This document shows positions 31,020 through 39,296 of a stretch of 55,327 nucleotides of DNA, one piece after another. The translations under genes and the position numbers were made by a program. The notes beneath the pieces were generated by a model. It made no database searches and was not told the origin of the DNA. It saw nothing but the letters and a program-made list of their open reading frames with translations. Within the stretch, counting starts at the first letter, position 1. Every line of letters starts with the position of its first letter. The stretch comes from Oscillospiraceae bacterium (GTDB lineage: Bacteria > Bacillota > Clostridia > Oscillospirales > Acutalibacteraceae). The stretch is taken from assembly GCA_015065505.1 (NCBI GenBank), contig SVQE01000009.1, positions 1-55,327 of the forward strand, written 5' to 3'.

Positions 31020-31589
31020 ATGACAATTAATAATATTATTGAAAATAATCATATATCAAAATACCGTCTGGCTAAAAACAGCGGCATTCCGTATATGACG
31101 ATTAATGATATTTGCTCCGGCAAAGCTAACCTTGCAGATTGCAACGCCAAGACGATATACAAGTTATCAAAAGAACTCGGCGTTTCGATGGAGGAATTGC
31201 TTGAGCCATATATGCTCCCTCGCCCTGCGTTTGAATTGTTCAAGAGCAACGTGTGCCATAAGCTGAAATCACTCGGCGATATTCAGTTTTTGATTGATAC
31301 AATTGAAAGTGAGGATATTATCACTTACTATAACAGAAGCTGGTATCCCGAATGCTTGTATCTGCTGGCGATGGTGGATTATATCAGCCGTGAAAATGAT
31401 GTACCGCTTTGTGAGGAATATAATCAGTATCGTAAGTTAAAACTAAATGATATTATTTATCCTTCGAGCATTTTAACTGCGGCAGCTGTTTCCAAAAACG
31501 ATAACATTAAAGAAAAAGCATTAAAGAATGCGATTCCCGAATTTATGCGATTTAATATCGTAGAAAGCGAGGTAAGAAATGTCAACTGA
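31020..31589 (+). CDS. Xre-type antitoxin/repressor
   Basis: 189 aa from the ATG at 31020 (an in-frame GTG lies at 31011; AGGTG is 9 nt before the ATG). Residues ~5-60 are a Cro/C1-type helix-turn-helix: ISKYRLAKNSGIPYMTINDI then AKTIYKLSKELGVSMEELLEP. The C-terminal ~120 residues are helical and unrecognised. It overlaps the nucleotidyltransferase gene by 11 nt. The promoter upstream has a perfect dyad, fitting autorepression. With the partner it resembles toxin-antitoxin pairs combining a DNA-binding antitoxin with a nucleotidyltransferase toxin (AbiE/MenT-like). Confidence 0.75.
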   Translation: MTINNIIENNHISKYRLAKNSGIPYMTINDICSGKANLADCNAKTIYKLSKELGVSMEELLEPYMLPRPAFELFKSNVCHKLKSLGDIQFLIDTIESEDIITYYNRSWYPECLYLLAMVDYISRENDVPLCEEYNQYRKLKLNDIIYPSSILTAAAVSKNDNIKEKALKNAIPEFMRFNIVESEVRNVN

Positions 31590-32343
31590 TAATACAAGTG
31601 TCATTAACAAAAACAATCTTGATAATTATCTTAATGAGTTATCTAAAACCTATAAAAAGCTTGCAGGCAGAAAAACGGTGGTTGAAATCATTTTAACCGG
31701 CGGTGCCGCTATTATTGAAAACTATGGTTTTCGCGATATGACTACCGATGTTGACGCTGTCTACAATTCTTCGTCTGCTTTGAAGGAAGCAATTAATATT
31801 GTAGGCGACAAATACGGTTTGCCGAACGGTTGGTTGAATGATGATTTAAAGAAAACTGCGTCATACAGCCCAAAGCTGTATCAATACTGTGTTCCTTACA
31901 AGACCTTTAATCAGGTATTGAATATCAGAACGGTTACTTCTGAATATCTGATTGCAATGAAGCTGAAGGCAGGCAGAGAATACAAGAATGACCTTTCAGA
32001 TATAGTCGGTATTCTCAGCGAGCATCAAAAGAAAGGCAATCCCATCACCTATGAACAGGTAGATACTGCCGTAAAGAATTTGTACGGTGGTTGGGATGGT
32101 TTTGATGACAGTGCAGTCACATTCATTAAAGACGCATTTGCGAACGGAAACTTTGAAGAGCTCTACACCGTAACAAGGGATAATGAAAAGGAAGCAAAAA
32201 GGCAGCTTACCGATTTCAACGAAAACTATCCTGATGTGTTAAAAACGGAAAATGTTCACAGTGTTCTTCAAAGCCTGAGAGCAAAGCAGGCTGAAGTTCA
32301 AAAAAGAAAGCCGAACAAAAAGCGAGATGATTTAGAAAGATAA
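31579..32343 (+). CDS. Nucleotidyltransferase-fold protein (DUF6036-like), candidate toxin
   Basis: 254 aa. The N-terminal half has the minimal nucleotidyltransferase core: ILTGGAAIIENYGF (GG motif) followed by MTTDVDAV with the D-x-D metal pair. The middle (TSEYLIAMKLKAGREYKNDLSDIVGIL) matches the helix following the core in DUF6036/AbiEii-like proteins. The C-terminus is basic and probably flexible (KRKPNKKRDDLER). It is second in a two-gene operon with an Xre protein and is followed by a terminator. Known relatives transfer nucleotides to tRNA or proteins; the target here is unknown. Confidence 0.72.
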   Translation: MSTDNTSVINKNNLDNYLNELSKTYKKLAGRKTVVEIILTGGAAIIENYGFRDMTTDVDAVYNSSSALKEAINIVGDKYGLPNGWLNDDLKKTASYSPKLYQYCVPYKTFNQVLNIRTVTSEYLIAMKLKAGREYKNDLSDIVGILSEHQKKGNPITYEQVDTAVKNLYGGWDGFDDSAVTFIKDAFANGNFEELYTVTRDNEKEAKRQLTDFNENYPDVLKTENVHSVLQSLRAKQAEVQKRKPNKKRDDLER

Positions 32344-32357
32344 TATCAACACTACAC

Positions 32358-32393
32358 AGAGCCGATGAGCGTAAAAGTTCATCGGCTCTTTTT
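32358..32393 (+). terminator. Terminator of the Xre/NTase operon
   Basis: AGAGCCGATGA/TCATCGGCTCT, 11-bp perfect stem, 10-nt loop, then TTTTT. Confidence 0.9.
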
Positions 32394-32413
32394 GCATTTA
32401 AGGAGGTAAATTT

Positions 32414-32740
32414 ATGGAAAAGAAAAAGCAACCGGGAATATATTTCACGGTTACGGAAAAAGAAAAGCGCAGGATTAAGCGCAATGCTGAAAACTGCGGA
32501 CTGAATCAAAGCGAATATATCCGTCAAAGGGCGTTGGGCTTTGCACCGAAAGCGGTGCCACCCGACGCCTTTTATCATTTCTGCGAGAAATTGGATGCGC
32601 TGTGCGAAGAACCATTTTCGGCAGAGGTTAATCACAAGGCATTAACTTTACTTGCGGAGATTGAGCAAGTGTTAGTACGACCAACAAAGGAGGTGCTGCC
32701 GTGGCAACCACAGGCTTCTGGCCCGTCAGAGGACGGTTAA
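32414..32740 (+). CDS. mobC: MobC-like relaxosome accessory protein
   Basis: 108 aa. MobC proteins help a relaxase open DNA at oriT. The N-terminus ends in a ribbon-helix-helix-like segment: YFTVTEKEKRRIKRNAE then GLNQSEYIRQRAL, the usual MobC (Bacterial mobilisation protein) pattern. AAGGAGG precedes the ATG by 8 nt. Its 3' end overlaps the relaxase start by 40 nt, giving coupled expression. An oriT is expected close by, perhaps in the 70 nt upstream, but I see no clear nick consensus. Confidence 0.82.
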   Translation: MEKKKQPGIYFTVTEKEKRRIKRNAENCGLNQSEYIRQRALGFAPKAVPPDAFYHFCEKLDALCEEPFSAEVNHKALTLLAEIEQVLVRPTKEVLPWQPQASGPSEDG

Positions 32741-34092
32741 AGGATGTATTGACCTATGCGGAAAATCCCGACAAAACTATGGAACAGAAGTTTCTTGACG
32801 AGGACTTATTTGCTACGCTGAAATATGCTTCTAACAGCGAAAAGACTGATGAGCAGATGTATGTGTCAGGTATTAACTGTTCAAAGCACCGAGCTTATGA
32901 GGAAATGTGCACTGTTAAAAAGCGTTACGGTGAGCGTGGCAGTGTTGTTGCTTATCACGGATATCAGAGCTTTCGTGAGGGAGAGGTTACGCCACAGGAA
33001 GCACATGAAATCGGTATTGAAACAGCAAGACGAATGTGGGGTGACTGGTTTCAGGTGGTAGTCACTACCCATTTGAATACAGACAAGCTTCACAACCACT
33101 TTGTTATAAACAGCACTTCCTTTAAGGACGGCAAGAAATACCGTAACAGAATCGGCGACCACAAGGAGCTTCGCAGGGTATCTGACGAGATATGCAGAAG
33201 CAGACAATTATCTGTATTGGAAAACGCTCCATTTTACGGCGGAGATAAGAAGGACTACTGGCTTCGTCAAAACGGTATTCTTTCTCATAAGGATATGCTA
33301 TACAACGATGTCAATGAAGCACTGGCGTCAACGGAAAGCCTAATGGAATTTCAATTCTATATGGAATGTCTTGGATACCGATTTGTCCGAGGCTTTAGAA
33401 ATGAACATCCTTCCGTAATAGGACCGAACTGGCAGAAGTCAATACGCATTGACAGTCTTGGTAAGAATTATACCACACAGGCACTTGTTGAAAAATTGGA
33501 AAACAATTATCATGATGTGAACTTTCAAAGGTTTCAGCCTCCTGCAAAGAAGCGCAAACCGTATATGCATTTAATTATAGAATTTCGCAGGCAAGAGCCT
33601 GATGTGGTAACGGCTGTGTTTGAGTTGATAATTACAATTATTAAGCTTTGCACCGGTGACAATATTAATAACAGTTATCAAACGCCGTTATCCCCTGCTA
33701 TGAGAGCTGAGATTGTGAGGCTTGATAAGACGCTTCAAGAATATCATTTTCTTCGTGAACATAACATTGTGAACACGGAAGATTTTTCTATTTGTAGGGA
33801 TAATATCAAGTCGCAAATGGAGGGATATATCGCAGAGCGTCAGCATTTACGAAATCTCCTTCGCCGAGTAAAAACACCTGAACGGGAGCAAGAACTTAAA
33901 TCCAAGTGCATGCAGCTTTCAAAGAAAATCAAACCGCTACGCAATGATTTAAAAATTTGCGAACGTATTGAAGAGAGAACGCCAAAGCTCAAGGAAATAG
34001 CAAAAGAAGAGCTACAACTTGAAATTGGTAAGTTCCCGAATAAAGCATTAGAAAATCAAAGAAATAACAATGAAAGGATTAAAGAACGATGA
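32701..34092 (+). CDS. MobA/VirD2-type relaxase
   Basis: 463 aa, GTG start. The relaxase nicks oriT and pilots the strand during conjugative mobilization. Motif III is clear: TTHLNTDKLHNHFVIN with His124, Asp128, His131, His133 and Asn137 (H-x3-D-x2-H-x-H). An N-terminal motif with Tyr19 (VLTYAENPDKT) supplies the candidate catalytic tyrosine. The C-terminal third is a charged coiled coil. It starts inside mobC and ends with a 4-nt overlap (ATGA) with parB, so mobC-relaxase-parB form one operon. Length fits MobA relaxases of Tn4451-like elements (TnpZ role). Confidence 0.88.
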   Translation: MATTGFWPVRGRLKDVLTYAENPDKTMEQKFLDEDLFATLKYASNSEKTDEQMYVSGINCSKHRAYEEMCTVKKRYGERGSVVAYHGYQSFREGEVTPQEAHEIGIETARRMWGDWFQVVVTTHLNTDKLHNHFVINSTSFKDGKKYRNRIGDHKELRRVSDEICRSRQLSVLENAPFYGGDKKDYWLRQNGILSHKDMLYNDVNEALASTESLMEFQFYMECLGYRFVRGFRNEHPSVIGPNWQKSIRIDSLGKNYTTQALVEKLENNYHDVNFQRFQPPAKKRKPYMHLIIEFRRQEPDVVTAVFELIITIIKLCTGDNINNSYQTPLSPAMRAEIVRLDKTLQEYHFLREHNIVNTEDFSICRDNIKSQMEGYIAERQHLRNLLRRVKTPEREQELKSKCMQLSKKIKPLRNDLKICERIEERTPKLKEIAKEELQLEIGKFPNKALENQRNNNERIKER

Positions 34093-34946
34093 AAAATATT
34101 TCAATTAACAAAATTCACCCGTTTGAAGGACACCCGTATAAAGTTCTTGATAACGAGGAAATGAACAACCTTATTCAGAGCGTGCAGGAATACGGCGTAA
34201 TGTCGCCGCTGATTGTACGCCCGCTTGAAAACAAAATCGATGAGTATGAAATCATATCGGGACACCGCCGCTTCCGTGCGGCACAGAAGGCAGGACTTAC
34301 CGAGGTTCCTGCCTATATTTATGCCGTAAACAGAGATGAGGCGGCAATTATGCTTGTGGACAGTAATCTGCACCGTGAGCATATTCTGCCGAGCGAGAAG
34401 GCGTTTGCTTACAAAATGAAAATGGAAGCGCTAAAAAGACAAGGCAAGCGCACGGATTTAACTTTGTCGCAAGTTGCCACAAAGTTAGATACTGCTTCCG
34501 AGATAGGCAGAGCCTTGAATGAAAGCCGTGACCAAGTGTTCAGGTATATCCGCCTGACCTATCTTATTCCTGAACTGCTTGACTTGATGGACGAGGGCAA
34601 GATTGCATTTTCGGTAGGTGTTGAACTGTCCTATATTGATGATAATGTGCAATACGCACTCCTTGACATCATTGAGCGAGATAACTGTACGCCGTCCTAT
34701 TCACAGGCGTTTCATATGCACAAAGCAATGCGTGAAGGCAGGCTGACGATGGCATATATCGAGGACTTAATGTCACAGGAAAAGCCAAATCAGCGTGAAA
34801 CGATAAAGCTATCCTCCGAGCGTATTCGTTCCTATGTGCCGAAGAAGTATAACGCTAAGCAGACGGAGGACTTTATTATCAAAGCCCTTGAGCATTACAA
34901 CCGCTATCTGAAAAGACAGCGAGAAAGGGATTGGGGGGCTCGATGA
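34089..34946 (+). CDS. ParB/Spo0J-like partition protein
   Basis: 285 aa. The N-terminal ParB/sulfiredoxin-like domain shows INKIHPFEGHPYKV, YGVMSPLIVRPL, YEIISGHRRFRAA (box II, GHRR) and VDSNLHREHILPSEKAFAYKM. The helix-turn-helix around LSQVATKLDT ... SRDQVFRYIRLTYLIPELL follows. Such proteins bind parS-like sites with CTP. No ParA is found near it, so an orphan role in replication or copy control is possible, in addition to ParM/ParR. It overlaps the relaxase gene by 4 nt. Confidence 0.87.
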   Translation: MKNISINKIHPFEGHPYKVLDNEEMNNLIQSVQEYGVMSPLIVRPLENKIDEYEIISGHRRFRAAQKAGLTEVPAYIYAVNRDEAAIMLVDSNLHREHILPSEKAFAYKMKMEALKRQGKRTDLTLSQVATKLDTASEIGRALNESRDQVFRYIRLTYLIPELLDLMDEGKIAFSVGVELSYIDDNVQYALLDIIERDNCTPSYSQAFHMHKAMREGRLTMAYIEDLMSQEKPNQRETIKLSSERIRSYVPKKYNAKQTEDFIIKALEHYNRYLKRQRERDWGAR

Positions 34947-34947
34947 T

Positions 34948-35109
34948 ATGGAAGAGATTAACAACATTTCCGCTGTTGAAACCCCTCAACAGATTTCGTT
35001 CTCTATTGAGGATAAGAATACCGTTTACGATGTCAGCGCTGATTTCTCACTTGAAGGTAAAGAATCACTTCTGACGCAGTTAAAGAAACTGATTTTAGAA
35101 TCGGCATAA
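34948..35109 (+). CDS. TnpW-like small transposon protein
   Basis: 53 aa, starting MEEINNISAVETPQQI. The C-terminal part (ISFSIEDKNTVYDVSADFS, then LLTQLKKLI) follows the TnpW pattern of a short strand, a V-x-V-x-F-S step and a final helix with K-I/L-L/I-x-L-I. TnpW is a small protein of unknown function next to the recombinase in Tn4451-type elements, which is where it lies here. The ATG is 1 nt after the parB stop. The gene is too short for many gene callers. Confidence 0.6.
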   Translation: MEEINNISAVETPQQISFSIEDKNTVYDVSADFSLEGKESLLTQLKKLILESA

Positions 35110-35118
35110 TTGTAAAAA

Positions 35119-35163
35119 GTGCATTGAGGGTAGTATATTGTATATATGCTACTCTCGGTGCAC
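35119..35163 (+). promoter_or_regulatory. 20-bp hairpin directly before the recombinase ribosome site
   Basis: Positions 35119-35138 pair with 35144-35163 without a bulge (GTGCATTGAG... / ...CTCGGTGCAC, several G-T pairs). The stem ends 2 nt before AAAGGAG, so as RNA it could control recombinase translation; as DNA it could be an operator. Confidence 0.65.
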
Positions 35164-35177
35164 AGAAAGGAGTTAAA

Positions 35178-36857
35178 ATGATAAGAACCGAGAATAAAAA
35201 CAAAATTACTGCATTATACTGCCGTCTTTCTCAGGATGACGGCATTGATATGGAGAGTAACTCTATATCGAATCAAAGAAAAATCTTACAGGAATATGCC
35301 GATTCTAACGGTATAACAAACACTATGTTCTTTGCCGATGACGGCTATACGGGAACAGATTTCAACCGCCCTGACTTTCAGCGTATGGAAGCAATGATAG
35401 AGCGAGGCGAAATCGGAACGGTTATTGTAAAGGACTTATCCCGTTTTGCCCGTAACTATATTGAAGCCGGCAATTACCTTGAAGTGAAGTATCCTTCGCT
35501 CGGTGTTCAGTTTATCGCTATCAAAGAAAATGTTGACACCATTAAGGGAACAGGTATGGAAATGATGCCCTTTTATAACATCTTCAATGAATGGCACGCC
35601 GCTGAAACGAGCAAAAAGATACACGAGGTTTGGAAAATTAAAGCATCAGAAGGCAAGCGTGTTTCTTCCGCTGTTCCTTACGGGTATATGAAATCGCCCG
35701 ATAATCACGAGCAATGGATTATTGACGAGGAAGCGGCAAAGGTAGTACGACACATATTCGATTTATGTATGCAGGGCTTGGGTATCGGCAAGATTGCTTC
35801 ACAGCTTGAACGTGAAGAGATACTCAACCCAACTGCTTACTGGTTGTCAAAAGGTGTTAAAACAAGAAACAAACTGAATGTGCCTCCGTGTCGTTGGGGT
35901 GCTTCTACAATTAGAGGTACATTGGAAAACATTCAATACACAGGCTATACCGTAAATTTCAAAACCACAACCGTCAGCTATAAGGTGCACGACCGTGTTT
36001 ATAATCCCAAAGATGATTGGCAAATTATTCCTGACACACAGGAGGCAATTATTGATATGGAAACCTTTAACAGAGTACAAGAAATACGGAGTCATCGCCG
36101 CCGACACACTTCAACTGGCAGAAAAAGCATTTACACAAGTAAAATGTTCTGCGGCGACTGTGGTGCAAAGATGTATTTCTGTGCTGCTAAATCAATTCCC
36201 GATAAAAACGTATTCTTCCGTTGCTCCGAATACAAGGAAAACAAAGGCAAATGTTCTATTCATCACATCCGTGAAACGGCGGTTAATGAGATTGTAACCA
36301 GAGCCGTTAAAGAGGTCGTAAAGTATGTTACAGAATATGAGCCGGTTTTTCTGTATATGTACGCAAAGAAGCACAATGAAGAAATGCTGACAAATATCAA
36401 GCAGACAAAACTACGCATTGAGCAATCAGAAAAACGTATGCAGGAGCTTAATCAACTGATTATGAAGGTGTACGAGGATCACGTGCTTGGTAATTTACCT
36501 GACGCAAGGTACAAAATGATGGCTGCCAATTATGAAGCGGAGCAAGAAAAGTTGGCAAAGCAGATTGAAGCTGACAAGGCAACGCTTGCAAAAGCAGAGC
36601 AAACCGCTGTTGATGTTAAATCATTTTTGAAGGTTATCCGTAATTACACTGACATTGAACAGCTTGATGAAAAGACGGTCAACACGCTTATTTCAAAGAT
36701 TGAGGTATTTAACAAAGTAAAAATTGATGGTAAATATCACATTCCCGTCAAGGTTCATTTCACCGCTGTCGGCATTATTGATATTCCGAGCGAAAAGGAA
36801 ATTAAGAAGATAATGGCGGAAATACAGGCAAACCCCGGGTTATTGAAAACAGCATAA
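35178..36857 (+). CDS. Large serine recombinase (TnpX/TndX type)
   Basis: 559 aa. It catalyses excision and integration of the element. The N-terminal resolvase domain has the nucleophile Ser18 in YCRLSQDDG, then SISNQRKIL, DDGYTGTDFNRP and VIVKDLSRFARNY. The recombinase domain follows (VPYGYMKS, GIGKIASQLE, W-x-x-STIRGTLENIQYTG), then a zinc ribbon (FCGDCGAKMYF ... FFRCSEY) and a coiled coil. The ATG at 35178 has AAAGGAG 9 nt upstream; 35124 would place the start inside the hairpin. It is the last gene before a terminator and large palindromes, as expected near an element end. Confidence 0.93.
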   Translation: MIRTENKNKITALYCRLSQDDGIDMESNSISNQRKILQEYADSNGITNTMFFADDGYTGTDFNRPDFQRMEAMIERGEIGTVIVKDLSRFARNYIEAGNYLEVKYPSLGVQFIAIKENVDTIKGTGMEMMPFYNIFNEWHAAETSKKIHEVWKIKASEGKRVSSAVPYGYMKSPDNHEQWIIDEEAAKVVRHIFDLCMQGLGIGKIASQLEREEILNPTAYWLSKGVKTRNKLNVPPCRWGASTIRGTLENIQYTGYTVNFKTTTVSYKVHDRVYNPKDDWQIIPDTQEAIIDMETFNRVQEIRSHRRRHTSTGRKSIYTSKMFCGDCGAKMYFCAAKSIPDKNVFFRCSEYKENKGKCSIHHIRETAVNEIVTRAVKEVVKYVTEYEPVFLYMYAKKHNEEMLTNIKQTKLRIEQSEKRMQELNQLIMKVYEDHVLGNLPDARYKMMAANYEAEQEKLAKQIEADKATLAKAEQTAVDVKSFLKVIRNYTDIEQLDEKTVNTLISKIEVFNKVKIDGKYHIPVKVHFTAVGIIDIPSEKEIKKIMAEIQANPGLLKTA

Positions 36858-36860
36858 AAA

Positions 36861-36887
36861 TAGGTGTAGCCGTTACGACTACACCTA
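36861..36887 (+). terminator. Hairpin after the recombinase gene
   Basis: Perfect 9-bp stem TAGGTGTAG/CTACACCTA, 9-nt loop, 3 nt after the stop. The following tract is A/T-mixed, not a pure T-run. Confidence 0.7.
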
Positions 36888-36960
36888 TACATATTATATT
36901 GTCTGTCCTTTAGAACACGTGACAGAAGCCACGCACAAAAAACGCATAACTCCAACTGTC

Positions 36961-37115
36961 GCCAAACAATTATAAAAATGATTGCTAAACCTCATATGGG
37001 AATAGTACATAATTATACAGAGTATAGCGTTTTTATCCATAAAGACAAAAACACTATTCCCTAAACGAGGCACAGTTATACTAAGCAATCATATTCATTT
37101 TTATAATTATTTGGC
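36961..37115. repeat. Long nested inverted repeat near the element end
   Basis: Arms of 20 bp (36961-36980/37096-37115, one mismatch) enclose further ordered pairs: ATTGCT/AGCAAT, CCTC/GAGG, GGGAATAGT/ACTATTCCC and GTTTTTATC/GACAAAAAC. The whole 155 bp can fold into one long hairpin. It could be a small non-autonomous insertion, a recombinase-binding region or a structured RNA. No target duplication is seen. Confidence 0.7.
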
Positions 37116-37163
37116 AATCTTATTTTATCATTTAAACAAAAATAAGTCAAGGAGTATATAAAA

Positions 37164-37281
37164 ACGGCGGAGGCGATAGCGCAGTAAGGGGCGAATTGAG
37201 AAACAGTGGTGCAAATTCCAAGCATCTTAGTGCACCGCGTTTCTCACTCTTCGTCTCTTGCTGCGATTCCGTCTTCGTCGT
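37164..37281. repeat. Imperfect 50-bp-arm inverted repeat
   Basis: Left arm 37164-37213 and right arm 37231-37281 align almost end to end. Most differences are A/G or C/T transitions, which keep pairing as G-U in RNA. It lies between the element end and the backbone gene at 37347; no gene is present. Confidence 0.65.
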
Positions 37282-37300
37282 TTGTGAATAATACATTCCA

Positions 37301-37333
37301 TTTAAAAAGAGCCGCGGAATTCCGTGGCTCTTT
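37301..37333 (-). terminator. Terminator of the membrane protein gene
   Basis: AAAGAGCC(A/G)CGG/CCGYGGCTCTTT stem (37306-37333) with five T on the minus strand (37305-37301). Confidence 0.85.
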
Positions 37334-37346
37334 GTTATATATGAAG

Positions 37347-39194
37347 TTATTTTGTAACCGAAGTAGCAGGAACAAAATCACCTTTATCATCGGCAAAGGT
37401 AACGGTTACCTTATCGCCCTTTTGCATAAGAAGAACATCCATACAATCGGTTACTTTAATATAATAGTATTTATCCTCTATCTTAAGATAATAAACCGTG
37501 TTGCCGTCGTTAACAGAGGTTTTAATGTCCTTAATCTCGCCTGTTACGCTCTTGCTTTCGGGCTTTTCTTCATCCTTTTTATCCGAGGATTCTTCCTTGC
37601 TTTTCTCTTTATCCTCATCAACCATATATTCATCAGCACTTGCGCTGTTATCAACAACGCCCTTATCCTTGAGTGCGTCGATATAGTTTGAAACTGCTGC
37701 ATTAAGCGCCTTGATATCGCTCTTCTGAACATCAACAAGACCTGTGCCTACTATGGTTTTATCCTCAAGGTTAACAAGCGCATAGCCCTTGATTGTGTAG
37801 CCGTCTCCGTAAAGGGACATAAAGTAGGTGGGCTGACCTTCGATATCAAGAAGAATCGGGAAGATTGCATTATAGCCGTAGTTCTGAACGGCGTCCTTTG
37901 CGGATTCAACTGCGGAATATTCCATTGCACCGCCGTTTTTATAATACCTCGTTTCCTTTGTTCTCTGATTGCAGAGAACGAAGCCGAAGTTTGAGGTATC
38001 GGATTCAATCGAGGTAACGCCTGTATAAACCCATACGTCGTCGTCGAGCGCGATGTTTCCGCTTCCGCTTGACGCAACGTTAACATCATTCTGGAAGATT
38101 ATTGAGTTCCAGAAGCCGTTAGCAAGCTTGCCGTGGTAGTTATACTGGTCGATAATAAGGCTTTCGTTATAAACAACATCAATCCAGTTGAGTGATTTAT
38201 CGGTTTTAACCTTATCTATGCTGTAATACTTGCTTTCGCCGCTGAGTGCGTCTGTAATAATAACGCCCTTAACATCCGTTCCGCCGAAAAGACCGATTGT
38301 TTTATCGAGAACGGGAGTAATCCAATAGGGATGAGCATCGTCGTCGATTTCAAAATTCGGGTTATCCATAATTGCAAACGGGAACTGGAAACGAAGGTGA
38401 CGCAGAAGCTTTTCATTGAATAACTCTGTTGGTGAATACTTAATTCCCTCGCCGAACTTTTCAACGCAGTCAACAACCTGAACCTTCTGGCTTACAAGGT
38501 CGATAAGCATATATGCAGGAAGACCTTCCTTGGTGTTGTTAAACCACTTGAAAACATCGGCATACTGAAGATATGCAACGCGAACGGGCTTGCCCTTATA
38601 GTTAATCTGAGTTGAATCGGAGGTTACAACATACTGGCTCTTATATTCATCAAGATAACCGAGCTGCTGGTCTGCAAGAACCTTTGCGGTCTGCTGGTCA
38701 AGACGGGGAACCTCGTCGTAGTTGATATCCTTGAAGTCCTCTGTAAAATCGCTGTTTGAAACCGTCATCAGCTCGCTGTATGATTTTGCTCTGAAAAGAG
38801 TTGCGCCGGCAAGATAACCAACAAGCATAACAGCAAGAATTGCCAGAACCATTATTACGGGAACCTTTGCCTTTTTCTTTGCGTAAACGCGGCGCTCAAT
38901 CTTTCTTCTTGCGCCGATAAGAAGCGAAAAGCTGAAATAAAAAACTGCAATTATTTCAATTAAAAACATATATAAGTCGGTTGACTTGAAATTAAGCGCA
39001 GGATACATAATGTAATAAACCGCGCCGCTGACAACTGCAGTTATAATAAACGCAATTAAAAGCTTCATCGGAAGCTTTTCGGGCTTAACAACAACTTCAA
39101 CCTCGTCGTCCTTTTTAGGCCACTTAAACTTTGATTTGAAATTTTTGATTACTTCATCTGCATCGTAATCCATATTTGGAATTTTATCGCTCAT
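37347..39194 (-). CDS. Large membrane-anchored extracytoplasmic protein, unknown function
   Basis: 615 aa from the ATG at 39194. A cytoplasmic N-terminus (MSDKIPNMDYDADEVIKNF) is followed by three hydrophobic segments (about 45-65, 75-95 and 115-135, the last after a KKKAKVP stretch), then a ~400-residue domain that is probably outside the cell (two internally similar PepSY-like stretches with Y-x-V-D and A-Y-L-Q-Y blocks), an Asp/Glu/Lys/Ser-rich linker (~540-570) and a C-terminal beta domain resembling an OB-like module (YYLKIEDKYYYIKVTD). The start is chosen because GGAG lies 8 nt before it. Single gene with its own terminator. I do not recognise the family. Confidence 0.7.
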   Translation of the reverse strand: MSDKIPNMDYDADEVIKNFKSKFKWPKKDDEVEVVVKPEKLPMKLLIAFIITAVVSGAVYYIMYPALNFKSTDLYMFLIEIIAVFYFSFSLLIGARRKIERRVYAKKKAKVPVIMVLAILAVMLVGYLAGATLFRAKSYSELMTVSNSDFTEDFKDINYDEVPRLDQQTAKVLADQQLGYLDEYKSQYVVTSDSTQINYKGKPVRVAYLQYADVFKWFNNTKEGLPAYMLIDLVSQKVQVVDCVEKFGEGIKYSPTELFNEKLLRHLRFQFPFAIMDNPNFEIDDDAHPYWITPVLDKTIGLFGGTDVKGVIITDALSGESKYYSIDKVKTDKSLNWIDVVYNESLIIDQYNYHGKLANGFWNSIIFQNDVNVASSGSGNIALDDDVWVYTGVTSIESDTSNFGFVLCNQRTKETRYYKNGGAMEYSAVESAKDAVQNYGYNAIFPILLDIEGQPTYFMSLYGDGYTIKGYALVNLEDKTIVGTGLVDVQKSDIKALNAAVSNYIDALKDKGVVDNSASADEYMVDEDKEKSKEESSDKKDEEKPESKSVTGEIKDIKTSVNDGNTVYYLKIEDKYYYIKVTDCMDVLLMQKGDKVTVTFADDKGDFVPATSVTK

Positions 39195-39263
39195 AAGCAT
39201 AGCTCCAATCAATATATAATAAACTGATTATACAATAATTATTTAAAATAATCAATATAAAAT

Positions 39264-39289
39264 TACCCGATGCAATTAAGCATCGGGCA
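39264..39289 (-). terminator. Terminator of the hydrolase gene
   Basis: CCCGATGC/GCATCGGG stem (39266-39273/39280-39287) followed on the minus strand by TAATTTTATATT. Confidence 0.65.
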
Positions 39290-39296
39290 ACGCTTT

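Larger units (their letters stand above)
6755..37120. mobile_element. Putative integrative mobilizable element, boundaries approximate
   Basis: The stretch between backbone genes holds element genes at both ends. TnpV is at 6755. MobC/relaxase, ParM/ParR, ParB, TnpW and a TnpX-like serine recombinase are at 29.4-36.9 kb. The interior holds a sigma regulon, a STAND protein and a phage/plasmid-like RNA polymerase. A VirD4-like ATPase is present but no VirB4, so transfer probably needs a helper. I could not find matching att cores. Two elements side by side (6.7-25.2 and 25.2-37.1 kb) is an alternative. Confidence 0.5.

Noticed and set aside
36861-37346. A tRNA or other gene as integration target at the right element end
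   Set aside because: No tRNA arms or coding frame found; large serine recombinases do not need a tRNA target.
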